Shown in pieces: positions 39,996-48,192 of a stretch of 48,192 nucleotides of DNA; the stretch's first letter is position 1, and every line of letters begins with the position of its first letter. The position numbers were made by a program, and so were the translations under genes. Source of the stretch: Flammeovirgaceae bacterium (GTDB lineage Bacteria > Bacteroidota > Bacteroidia > Cytophagales > Cyclobacteriaceae); NCBI GenBank assembly GCA_016709845.1, contig JADJMA010000021.1:1-48192 (forward strand), in the 5' to 3' direction. A model generated the notes under the pieces. That model did not search any database, had not been told where the DNA came from, and saw only the letters and a list, made by a program, of their open reading frames with translations.

Positions 39996-41194
39996 AGGTT
40001 AGCAGCGTATTTTTTCAAAATAGATTTTGCTAACGCAGATTTATGTACTTCATCCGGGCCATCATAAATACGAGCCGCCCTCTCGTGCCGATACCAGAAT
40101 GAAAGCAAGGTATAATCTATAACTCCCAAACCACCATGAACCTGTATAGCACGATCAGTCACTTTAATTAGAATATCCGCTACAAAAAATTTGATTGCAG
40201 CAATTTCATCTTTGGCAGCTTTTGCGCCTTCTTTCTCAATGGTATGTGCCGCATTCAATACCATCAAGCGGGCAGCATTTATTTCTGCGCGACTTTCAGC
40301 AATCCAGAATTGAATCATTTGCTGATCGGCTAAAAACTTTTGGCCACTAAGCTTACGAGTAACAGCATGTTTGCACATCAAATCAAACGCGCGTTCACAA
40401 ATTCCTATCCAACGCATGCAATGATGAATACGGCCTGGTCCCAATCGCGCCTGCGCCAAAGCAAAACCTTTTCCGGCTTCACCAGTAAGATTAGTCGCAG
40501 GCACTTTGCAATTAGTAAATCTTACTTCACCATGACTCAAATAATCCGTACCCACATCGCCCATGATAGGAATGTTACGAATCAATTTATATCCAGGATT
40601 ATCAAGTGGTACTAAAATCATACTTGCGCGTAAGTATGGATTTGGATTTTGGGGATCGGTAAGTGCCATCACAATAGTAAAGGCCGCCCCATCGGCTGCG
40701 GTAGTAAACCATTTATGTCCGTTGATGATGTACTGATTATTTTCAAGAACCGCAGTGGTCGCCATGTTTACAGGGTTCGATCCTGCAAACTCTGGTTCCG
40801 TCATAGCAAAGCACGAACGAATGTCGCCATTCATTAAGGCTTCAGATAGTTTTGCTTTCAATTCTGCGGAAGCGAACTGATGCATGAGCTCCATATTACC
40901 GATATCAAGTGCATTGCAATTAAATATATAATGGCCTAAAGGCGAGGTTCCAAGCAATTCGCTGATATGTGCAAACTCAACGAGAGAAAGTCCGAGGCCG
41001 CCATTCTTTTCAGATAAGTGTGGAGCCCACAGCTTTTGTTCCTTTGCTTTCGCACGAAGCTTTTGCAGTTGAGGAAGCGCTTGCTGAAAGTTTGTGATCA
41101 TTCCCAGTTCAACTGGATAAACTTCTGTTTCTAAAAACGATTTGTATTTAGGAAGTAGTGAGTTGACTTTGTCGGTATAAAATAATGTGCTCAT
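39992..41194 (-). CDS. acyl-CoA dehydrogenase, ACAD10/11-like
   Basis: A full-length, intact flavoprotein of 400 residues from the ATG at 41194 (MSTLFYTDKVNSLL). Landmarks: APHLSEKNGGLGLSLVEFA, CFAMTEPEFAGSNP in the flavin-binding loop, INGHKWFTTAADGAAFTIVM, QVHGGLGVIDYTLLSFWYRHERAARIYDGPDEVHK near the end. The DGPDEVHK motif and the EPEFAGSNP loop are those of the ACAD10/11-type group rather than the short-chain group. It removes hydrogens from acyl-CoA, or in this group may act on phosphorylated 4-hydroxyacyl-CoA. It starts one base after the SDR stop and its stop overlaps the kinase start. Confidence 0.92.
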   Translation of the reverse strand: MSTLFYTDKVNSLLPKYKSFLETEVYPVELGMITNFQQALPQLQKLRAKAKEQKLWAPHLSEKNGGLGLSLVEFAHISELLGTSPLGHYIFNCNALDIGNMELMHQFASAELKAKLSEALMNGDIRSCFAMTEPEFAGSNPVNMATTAVLENNQYIINGHKWFTTAADGAAFTIVMALTDPQNPNPYLRASMILVPLDNPGYKLIRNIPIMGDVGTDYLSHGEVRFTNCKVPATNLTGEAGKGFALAQARLGPGRIHHCMRWIGICERAFDLMCKHAVTRKLSGQKFLADQQMIQFWIAESRAEINAARLMVLNAAHTIEKEGAKAAKDEIAAIKFFVADILIKVTDRAIQVHGGLGVIDYTLLSFWYRHERAARIYDGPDEVHKSALAKSILKKYAANL

Positions 41195-41195
41195 A

Positions 41196-41957
41196 TTAAA
41201 TCGTAAATCCACCATCGGCAGTAAACACACTGCCTGTGCAATAAGCCGACTCATCGGCAGCGAGGTACAGCGCTAAAGCAGCAATCTCTTCCGGTGTGCC
41301 CACGCGTTTTATCGGCAACATTTTCATCATGGTATGCATGATCTTATCGTTGTTCCATAAGGCTTCGCTGAATTTTGTTTTTATGAGTCCCGGACAAATC
41401 ACGTTTGCACGAATATTATCACCGCCCCATTCTTTGGCCATTACTTTGGTGAGTGAAATCAAGGCTGCTTTACTCATACTATAAATTCCAAGACCTTGCT
41501 CGGGTCGTAGGCCACCTACTGAACTAATATTAATTATCGATCCCGATTTTTTTTCCTTCATCAACCCATAAACTTTTTTCGACAGTTCAAACGGACCTTT
41601 CACATTCGCATTCATGATCTTATCAAAAGCTGCTTCATCGGTATCAACAACAGGCCCGAAGGTTGGATTTGTGGCAGCATTGTTAACTAAAATATCAAAG
41701 CTCCCATACGCAGAAACGGTTTCTTTAACTAACCGATCAACATCTTGCATGTTACCCGCATGTAGCGAGCAATTGCGATTGCCTTTCCTCCACTCTTCAC
41801 AATTGAATTAGCAGCTTCATCTACCGATTCCTACTTACGACTGGAAACTACTACCCGAGCTCCGGCAGCGCCATGAGATCTTTGATATCCTTCACCAATT
41901 CCTTGCTGGCACCGGTTACAACCGCAACTTTACGGATAGATTAAAGAGTGAGTTCAT
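41196..41957 (-). CDS. SDR-family oxidoreductase (frameshifted at 5' end)
   Basis: About 254 residues. The ATG at 41957 (MNSLFNLSVK) leads to VAVVTGASKGIG, the glycine-rich cofactor loop, in broken frames up to 41760; then FDILVNNAATN (NNAG-type motif), GSIINISSVGG with the catalytic serine, IYSMSKAALISLTKVMAKEWG with the YxxxK pair, VICPGLIKTKF and GSVFTADGGFTI at the C-terminus. A classical NAD(P)-dependent dehydrogenase, likely acting on a hydroxyacyl-CoA or its product given the next gene is an acyl-CoA dehydrogenase. First gene of the set. Confidence 0.9.
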
Positions 41958-42061
41958 AGTTAGAAAAATTCTTTAGTAACAGTACGATCTTGCTTCCAAG
42001 GTAAAGAATAGTATGGTTTTTAACATTATTTTGATTTAGTATAAATTCCTTTGGCCTATTC

Positions 42062-42096
42062 TTTGCGTATTAATGATTTTGAATTTTGTACCTTTA
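42062..42096 (+). promoter_or_regulatory. promoter for the paralogue pair
   Basis: TTTG at 42062-42065, 23 bases, then TACCTTTA at 42089-42096, close to the Bacteroidota consensus, 19 bases ahead of the ATG at 42116. Confidence 0.5.
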
Positions 42097-42115
42097 CTAT
42101 TACAAATTAACCGTT

Positions 42116-42927
42116 ATGAAGTTACGCTATTATTTAGCCTTTGGAACAGGTCTCTGTCTTGCTTCCATTGGCGCAGAGGCTCAGGTTTTAAACCGGCTCA
42201 AACAAAAAGTAAAGCAAACTGAACAAAAAGCAGGTGATGAAATTGACAAGCTTTTGGAGGCAGAAAAGATCGGCTCAGTAATCAATCGGGTCAGGGTGGC
42301 GTTAATGGTGTAGGTGGACAAAACGGTATGGGCGGAAACGATCCATCTAATCAGGGTGGCGCAGGCTTAATTTCAACTCCACCCGATGTAAACCAAAATC
42401 TGGCTGATGCCGAAATGGCTTACAAGAAAAACAGTTATGGCGAAGCACGCTACTCCGTTCAACAGGCTATGCTTGGTGTTGAATTGGAAATAGGAAATAG
42501 AATTTTAAAGTCACTTCCTGAATCGGTAGTGGGCTTGCCAAAAATGCAACGGAAGATCAAGTGACCAGCACGGGTTGGGGCTGGGCCGGACTTACTATTC
42601 AACAGGAATACAGTGACGGAAAGGATAAACAGTTTACCGCCACCATTGCAAACAATTCTGTTTGGATGGCCGGGGTTAACGCCTATCTCACCTCCGGAGG
42701 TTATGCACAGCAAACATCGGGTCAACAAAACTGGAAACAAACGAAACTAAAAGGATACCGGGCCATTATAGAATATAGTGATGGCAGTGGGTATAAACTA
42801 AGCGTACCTATTGGTCAATCTTCCATTATTGTTTTGAAGGAAGAAACTTTGCCACCGGGCCAGACATGATGAAGGCTGCGGAAACTTTTAATATAGATGG
42901 AATCAAAAAGAATTGGGAGAGCAATAG
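42116..42927 (+). CDS. secreted protein of unknown family, paralogue 1 (frameshifted)
   Basis: About 270 residues in three frames. MKLRYYLAFGTGLCLASIGAEAQ is a signal peptide. Then a charged helix (VLNRLKQKVKQTEQKAGDE), a Gly/Asn-rich linker (GQGGVNGVGGQNGMGG), and a conserved domain: YKKNSYGEARYSVQQAML, GVELEIGNRILKSLPESV, TSTGWGWAGLTIQQEYSD, KQFTATIANNS, LKGYRAIIEYSDGSGY and LSVPIGQSSIIVLKE. The last 25 residues (MMKAAETFNIDGIKKELGEQ) end at 42927. I know no named family. It is 10 bp upstream of a paralogue that shares the whole domain. Breaks near 42285, 42550 and 42850. Confidence 0.65.
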
Positions 42928-42937
42928 AACAAATCTT

Positions 42938-43535
42938 ATGAAAAAATCAACTTACTCGTAATAGGTGCATTGGTAGGAGCTACCTCTTTGCTTGGGATTT
43001 CAATAAAAATATTGCTACCGCCCGCTCATCGTACTCCTCGGGTGCTTTGCAAGATTCACGATTCGCTATGGAGCAGATGCTTCGCGATTTGGATATGGCT
43101 ATTGGAAAAGAAGTTTTAAAGCTATTGCCCTCCAAATTAGGTGCCTTACCTGTGGTTGAGAAAGAAGATAATGTAAGCGGCACGGGTGGCTATGTGGGCT
43201 TGTATGTAGACCGACATTATGGTAGCGATGTTAAGAGTGGATCTGTTGAGATCATCAACAACTCCCCACTAATCAATTCACTGAACATGATTTTGAGTAT
43301 GCCTTTAGTAGGTGGTATGATGGCGAACGAAAATCCAAAAGTAGTCAAAGTGCAGGGATATAAGTCCATTCTTAATAAGGATGTAAATACCGAAACCGGA
43401 AAGACGAATTATCAACTACAGATTCCGATGAACAATACCTTGCTCACTGTAAAAATGGATGACAGCGCGGAAGGGGAGATTACTGGTGTTGCGAATAGTC
43501 TTGCCCTGGCTAAAATTGTTCAGATAGCACAGTAA
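42938..43535 (+). CDS. secreted protein of unknown family, paralogue 2 (frameshifted)
   Basis: About 199 residues. ATG at 42938, MKKINLLVIGALVGATSLLG with a break at the poly-A after codon 3. The domain matches paralogue 1: SSGALQDSRFAMEQMLRDLD against the ARYSVQQAMLGVELE block, MAIGKEVLKLLPSKLGALP against IGNRILKSLPESVVGLP, GTGGYVGLYVDRHYG against TGWGWAGLTIQQEYS, SVEIINNS against TATIANNS, and VKVQGYKSIL against TKLKGYRAII. No Gly-rich linker. Ends LALAKIVQIAQ at 43535. Tandem duplication is evident; role unknown. Confidence 0.65.
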
Positions 43536-43957
43536 CTCCTTGTTCTCTCTTATAAGAGAATACTATTTCGAGGTTTGAAAAACCAGGAGATGGATGCCAG
43601 CCAATAATAAGTTTTTGGATCGCGTTTGTTGGCGTTGGCAAAATATAATCCTTAGTTATAAGCATCTTAGTCAATAAGGGCTCTGCTCTCTATGTGTTTG
43701 AGTTAATCCAAAAATTGTCATAGCAATAAGTGCTAATGACAATTTTGCCTTTGGGTGACGAACCCGAAACGCTATCCTTCAGAATTCCTATGACATAGGT
43801 TTGATTGAGTCAAAGTGTTGGATCTTAATCTTCATATTTCCATCAAATTTTAGGTTCTGATAGGTTTTTGATTACTTATTTGATTGACCGACAGATAATT
43901 GGAATTCAATTCCTAAATTCAATTCCGTTTTTATACAATTACAGAAATCAAATTTTT
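43536..43957. other. intergenic region, 422 bp
   Basis: No gene is supported. A perfect 14-bp palindrome (tctcttataagaga, 43546-43559) follows the paralogue stop, and a strong hairpin is at 43711-43746. I saw no clear promoter pair for the downstream M16 gene. Confidence 0.5.
43711..43746. terminator. hairpin with A/T tails, likely bidirectional terminator
   Basis: aaaattgtcatagca-ataag-tgctaatgacaatttt: a stem of about 15 bp with one bulged base, flanked by A on the left and T on the right, so it can end transcription from either side. It lies 176 bp after the paralogue pair. Confidence 0.6.
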
Positions 43958-46367
43958 ATGAACAAATTTTTTCTCCTGCTATTCGTTGGCACGTTGGCAA
44001 CGGTCAACGCACAAAGTAACCTCGTTAATTTTATCAAATGTAGATATCCCTTTTCAAGAAGTATACACTTGATAATGGCCTTACGCTTATTATTGTCCAC
44101 GAAGACCATAAAGCACCGATAGTCTCTGTTAACATTTGGTATCATGTAGGGTCTAAAAATGAAAAGCCTGGCAAAAGTGGGTTTGCTCATTTGTTTGAAC
44201 ACCTCATGTTTAATGGTAGCGAACACTACAATAACGATTACTTCAAAGTTCTGGAAAGCATTGGCGCTACCGATTTGAATGGAACCACAAATACCGATCG
44301 GACTAATTATTTTCAAAACGTTCCGTTGTCAGCATTTGATCAGGTGCTATGGCTAGGTCAGATCATGGGTCATTTTACTTGGTGTAATTGATCAGCCTCG
44401 CATGGATGAACAAAGAGGCGTGGTGCAGAATGAAAAACGACAGGGTGAAAATCAACCTTATGGGCGAGAATGGGAGATGTCTACTAAAGCAAGTTATCCC
44501 GCAGGGCATCCATATTCGTGGACGGTAATTGGCTCAATGGAAGATCTCAACGCGGCTTCTTTGGACGATGCCAAAGACTGGTTTAAAACATATTATGGCC
44601 CGGCTAATGCAACTTTGGCAATTGCTGGCGATGTTAAGCCCACAGAGGTTTTTGAAAAAGTGAAAAAGTATTTTGGCAATATTCCATCGGGCCCCACATT
44701 GGCCAGGTACACAGTTAATATCGCCAAGCGTAATGAAGATACACGACAATATTATCAAGATAGAGTGACCGAGCCGCGCATCAGCATGATGTGGAATGTG
44801 CCACAATGGGGAACTCAGGAAGGAGTGTATTTATCATTGGCATCCGCCATTCTAACGAGTGGTAAAAGCTCAGGCTTTACAAGAAGCTTCCTCTGGAGAT
44901 CCAGTCATCAAGCTATGTATTTACCTGTGCGGATAAGCTTAAGAGATAAGTGGAAATTTTTATTTGGGGATCGGTTAAACCAACAGAAGATTATAACCGA
45001 GTTGGTTACCGCTAATGAAGTATTAAAAGAGTTTTTAGATAAAGGAGTAACTGAACAGGAGTTGCAGCGCGCGAAGTCTGAGTACTTTGCTAATTTCATT
45101 AAAGGTATGGAGCGTATCGGTGGCTTCGAGGAAAGTCAGATGTATTAGCCGAATCTGGGTTTATGGTGGTTCTCTGATTACCACAAAAAGGAATTACAAT
45201 GGATTGCCTCCAACCACTTCAGACATACAAAACGCTGCGCATAAATGGCTTTCGACTGGTAAGCATACCATTATTTGTACACCATTCCCTAATTATCAAA
45301 CTAGTGGAACTGAAGCTGATCGCAGTAAGTTACCGGCTCTGACTGCTCAACCTCTTTCCAGGTTTTCCGGATATTCAACGAACTACATTGAAGAACGGAA
45401 TGAAGATTGTTTTAGCGCAACGCAAAGGAATACCCTCTGTAGCTGCAGATTTATTGTTTGACGCTGGGTATGCCTCTGATCAGTTTGCTAAAACCGGAAC
45501 TGCTAACCTCGCTCTTAACCTGATGGATGAAGGCACACAGACAATGAATGCGCTTCAAATCAGTGACAAACTACAATCAATAGGAACATCGATAAATACA
45601 TCTTCTGAGTCTGGATACCCTCTTATGTGCGGATGGATGCACTCAAAGTTTCGTTCGATGAATCGGTAGTGTTTTTGCAGACGTAGTTCTCAATCCGGCT
45701 TTCTCAAAATGAATTCTCAGACTGCAAAGAGCAAATCAATGATAAAGGAGAGCATACCGATCCCTTTTCAATGGTGTTACGCGTGTTTCCAAAATTTCTA
45801 TGGTGAAGGCCACGCCTATTGCTCAACCATTTACTGGTTCAGGATATGAAAGTCCGGTAAGCAAGATTACGCGTGATGATATTTTAAAGTTTCATTTTAC
45901 ATGGATAAAACCTAATAACGCAACTCTTGTAGTAGTGGGCGATATTGAAGTGAAGAATCTCGTGAGTAAAGTTGAAAAACATTTTCATCGTGGAAGTCTG
46001 GAGTTCCTAAGAAAAATCTGACGGCGGTAAGCAGTAAATCAATCAACAAGCTGTATCTGATTGACAGGCCCGAATCGGAGCAATCAATCACGTCATGGCG
46101 GGTTATCTTAAGGAAGAGTTCGACCGAAATAAAAGTAACACAATTATGGGCTTACCCGGCCAGTGGGAAACAAATCGGTCGGTGAGCCAATCCCTGACAA
46201 CAGTTAGTAAATACGGATTGCCTGATGATTATTATAAGACATACGAAAGCAAAGTAAGAGCTCTTACTCTCGAAGATGTTCGGAAAGTTAGTAAACAACT
46301 TGTAACCCCTGCAAAGCTTAACTGGTTTGTGGTGGGTGATAAAGAAAAAATTCTGGAGAGGGCCTAA
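43958..46367 (+). CDS. M16-family zinc peptidase (frameshifted)
   Basis: About 803 codons. MNKFFLLLFVGTLATVNAQ is a signal peptide. The first M16 domain starts PFKKYTLDNGLTLIIVHED in broken frame, then the inverted zinc motif GFAHLFEHLMFNG (HxxEH) with a downstream glutamate in DEQRGVVQNEKRQ. It continues with YGPANATLAIAGDVKP. The second, inactive-type domain starts LKNGMKIVLAQRKGIPSVAA and later WIKPNNATLVVVGDIEV and TPAKLNWFVVGDKEKILERA at the end. It cleaves peptides inside a two-halved chamber; here it should be periplasmic. Breaks near 44040, 44385, 44890, 45110, 45400, 45665, 45740 and 46030-46090. Confidence 0.9.
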
Positions 46368-46540
46368 AGAATTTGGGATTTGATGAGATTATACTCTGTT
46401 GATGCCGTCAAATCCTCTTCCAGCCCACTGAAACCCAAATCAAAGAAGAATTGATTAAAAGTTAATTCTGTCAATATTAAAAGCAACCGATTGTTTCTTG
46501 CTGTATACGCTTTGATTCCTTTTTATTGAATAACAAATCC

Positions 46541-46999
46541 ATGAAAAATCACAACCTGATTAGAGATAGTCTGCAATATTAACCTGGCGCATGATAATTC
46601 AAAATTCGAAAAATGCGCTTTCATTCACGCTTGATAAAGGCTATCCGCAAGTACAAGAACGGTGATTAACTTTTGAGTAGAGATGACTTCCACGTTTGGA
46701 TATTACAAGTAAACAGTGAAAAGTAGATCAAATCAAAAACGATCCGCATGTAACCTTATACTATTCCGATAAGAATGAAAACGGATACGTTTCTATTTAT
46801 GGAATCGCTGAATTGGTTAATGATCAAGCCGAAAAGGATAACCGATGGAAAGAAGCCTGGAAAGATTTCTATCCTGATCGTAAGGAAAATTATTTGTTGA
46901 TTAAAGTAACTCCCACACGACTTGAAGTGATTAATTGTAACGAGGCATAAACGGAGAGTTGTAACCTGGCGGCCCGCTGCAGGCAAACTTACTCGTTAA
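46541..46999 (+). CDS. pyridoxamine-phosphate-oxidase-like general stress protein (frameshifted)
   Basis: About 153 residues, with no long frame. From ATG 46541 (MKNHNL) the recognisable core begins after several breaks: LTFESRDDFHVWILQVN (SRDD-type flavin-contact turn), then DPHVTLYYSDKNENGYVSIYG, AELVNDQAEKDNRWKEAWKDFYPD and ENYLLIKVTPTRLEVIN, ending near AAGKLTR at 46999. This order fits the flavin-binding split-barrel family of general stress protein 26. Redox role inferred from family. Confidence 0.7.
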
Positions 47000-47058
47000 A
47001 ATTACAAATTTTATCCTAAGAGCGCAGATCAAAGATTGATTTTGTCACCTACTTAGAG

Positions 47059-47426
47059 TTAATCCCCGCGATCTCTCAATCGCTGTTTAAGTGAGTTAAT
47101 GAGGCTTTTCAACTCCACTTCTGCTCCTTCCGCTTGGTTGCCCCTTTGTTGCTGTGCAATGCCATGCCCCGGTTACACGGTACATCGTTCATCCATACGG
47201 TAGTTGGAGATGCTATAACATGCGCTTTTTGATTTTTATTCCACATTCTCAAAGGTTTTTTCGGTGTCCGTAGTTTTATTCTGCGCTCTTTGCCTTCGGT
47301 AATTCCCCAGTTTTCTTTTGGGCCGCGCCTTTGTTCCATGTCTGTTGTTTCAATGTTTTCAACAATACACCAGAAGTCACCCGCATTTTCATGCATCATT
47401 TGAACTTCTATCGATTTTGGAAACAT
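47059..47426 (-). CDS. hypothetical protein, basic (one frameshift)
   Basis: About 122 residues. The ATG at 47426 gives MFPKSIEVQMMHENAGDFWC and IETTDMEQRRGPKENWG, then TPKKPLRMWNKNQKAHVIASP. A break near 47170 leads to GIAQQQRGNQAEGAEVELKS and LINSLKQRLRDRGD, a helical end that stops at 47059. No family recognised. The longer frame read to 47109 ends less naturally. Confidence 0.4.
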
Positions 47427-47509
47427 TTCATAAGAAACACATTAGTGCTTAGAGGCATTCACTAACAAAACCACAATTTCCAGGCTCTTTAACGAAGCGA
47501 CTCATTACT

Positions 47510-47812
47510 TCAATTTAATAATTCAAAATAAAAGCAGCATCTGTAATTAAACTGGCCTTCGAGGCGCTTTAAACTAATTAACATGCCATCTCGCACAATA
47601 AACGGATTACGAAGGGTTGAGTCCTTTTCCAAATCCAGAACATCCACATGCCAACCAGTTAAGTCGAACCTGCCATTAAAAGACTCTTTAGTTTTGATTC
47701 TATGGAGGTGCTTTCTGTGTGAAGAAAGCAAAATCAAAGCAAGAACAATGATTAAATAAAAGTCTTCATCAGTAATTATTAATGGTTTTTCCAGAAAGGT
47801 ACGATAGTCCAA
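47510..47812 (-). CDS. hypothetical protein with one membrane helix
   Basis: A 100-residue ORF: MDYRTFLEKPLIITDEDF, a helix YLIIVLALILLSS, then FDLTGWHVDVLDLEKDSTL and VRDGMLISLKRLEGQFNY. It codes on the same strand as the previous hypothetical gene. No family recognised; base composition is ordinary, so it may be real, but frame breaks around it leave the limits open. Confidence 0.4.
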   Translation of the reverse strand: MDYRTFLEKPLIITDEDFYLIIVLALILLSSHRKHLHRIKTKESFNGRFDLTGWHVDVLDLEKDSTLRNPFIVRDGMLISLKRLEGQFNYRCCFYFELLN

Positions 47813-47889
47813 AACAAATTTATTTTCTTTAAAATAAATCTTTGCCTACACCTTCAACAATAATTTTTCGAATCTTCGTAAAGTCAACA

Positions 47890-48192
47890 GAAACATTCCT
47901 CCAAAGTCGCGATACAGAAAGATTGATAGACGAACCTTCTTAAAGCCACCGGCAATACCGCCTCGGAGCTTGTGCCCGAGCACAGTGAGAAACTGTTCGC
48001 GGAAAAATCCAACGGTTGCGTTTTCTCCCAATGTTTATCTAACGATAAATCCCGATGGTACTGTTTTGATTGTGGCTCTGAATAAAGAGATGGGTACAGG
48101 CATTCGTGCTGGATTACACCGAGTGTTGCTGATGGGACTGGAAGCTGATTGGAAAAGAGTAAAACTGGTTTCAGGCTGTAGGTGATGAAAAA
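47890..48192 (+). CDS. molybdenum hydroxylase large subunit (isoquinoline 1-oxidoreductase type), 5' part
   Basis: At 47928-47945 the frame RKIDRRTFLK holds a twin-arginine motif, followed in other frames by TGNTAS and EKLFAEKSNG, and then in the frame from about 48013 SPNVYLTINPDGTVLIVALN, KEMGTGIRAG, LEADWKRVKLV. This is the start of the large catalytic subunit of the xanthine dehydrogenase / isoquinoline oxidoreductase family, normally Tat-exported with a bound molybdopterin. The gene runs off the end at 48192. The exact start is not visible because of breaks before 47928. Confidence 0.65.

Noticed and set aside
40765..40785. tRNA T-arm-like ggttcgatcc
   Set aside because: It sits inside the intact acyl-CoA dehydrogenase gene and no cloverleaf forms around it.
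1897..46999. Many split genes read as pseudogenes
   Set aside because: Indels hit essential genes equally and protein similarity continues across breaks, so sequence error is the simpler cause.

Overview
The window reads as a stretch of a Bacteroidota chromosome, most likely order Cytophagales. Reasons: a TonB-dependent receptor, four large FtsX/MacB-type permeases (two with the PadR-linked N-terminal permease prefix domain), a repeat protein of the kind secreted by gliding Bacteroidota, DUF4395, DUF2721 and VF530-type proteins, and several Bacteroidota-type -7 promoter boxes (TAnnTTTG) a few bases ahead of starts. No rRNA, tRNA, CRISPR array, transposase, phage or plasmid gene was seen.

A key property is the very high rate of single-base indels. 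Most genes are split over two to eight reading frames, including housekeeping genes such as mutS and purM, while the protein sequence continues across each break. The breaks are densest in the first 16 kb and last 6 kb and rarer in the middle, which fits uncorrected sequencing error near the ends of an assembled piece better than real gene decay. Genes are therefore given as whole loci spanning their broken frames.

Layout. 1-1401: 5' part of a secreted protein with ~420-bp repeats (minus). 1897-7267: PadR regulator and two prefix-domain permeases (plus). 7264-10418, minus: TonB-dependent receptor, YtkA-like lipoprotein and a small membrane protein with a CDGKC motif, a possible metal (copper?) uptake set. 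10510-13690, minus: tryptophanase, tyrosine phenol-lyase and QueD-like protein in tandem. 13776-16792: a third permease and a DUF4395 membrane protein (plus). 16827-24956, mostly minus: DUF1572 protein, TM/coiled-coil protein, fatty-acid desaturase, NAD(P)-binding protein, Gfo/Idh/MocA oxidoreductase, mutS and an exported methyltransferase, with strong palindromes around the last two. 25057-31693: TrmH-like rRNA/tRNA methyltransferase, aldose sugar dehydrogenase, a fourth permease with an internal deletion, a hypothetical gene overlapping a VF530 gene, purM and an MsrQ-like membrane protein. 31746-36781, minus: DUF2721 protein, PQQ alcohol dehydrogenase with a C-terminal cytochrome c domain, S9 peptidase. 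36868-41957, minus: LRR membrane protein, then a lipid-catabolism set (SDR, acyl-CoA dehydrogenase, APH-type kinase, 3-hydroxyacyl-CoA dehydrogenase). 42116-46999, plus: two tandem paralogous secreted proteins of unknown family, an M16 peptidase and a flavin-binding stress protein. 47059-47812: two hypothetical genes; 47890-end: start of a Tat-exported molybdenum hydroxylase large subunit.

Most worth following: the overlapping acyl-CoA dehydrogenase and kinase genes that mirror the fused animal ACAD10/11 enzymes; the tandem pair of unknown secreted proteins; the metal-type receptor cassette; the permease missing two membrane helices; and several families of short palindromic intergenic repeats.
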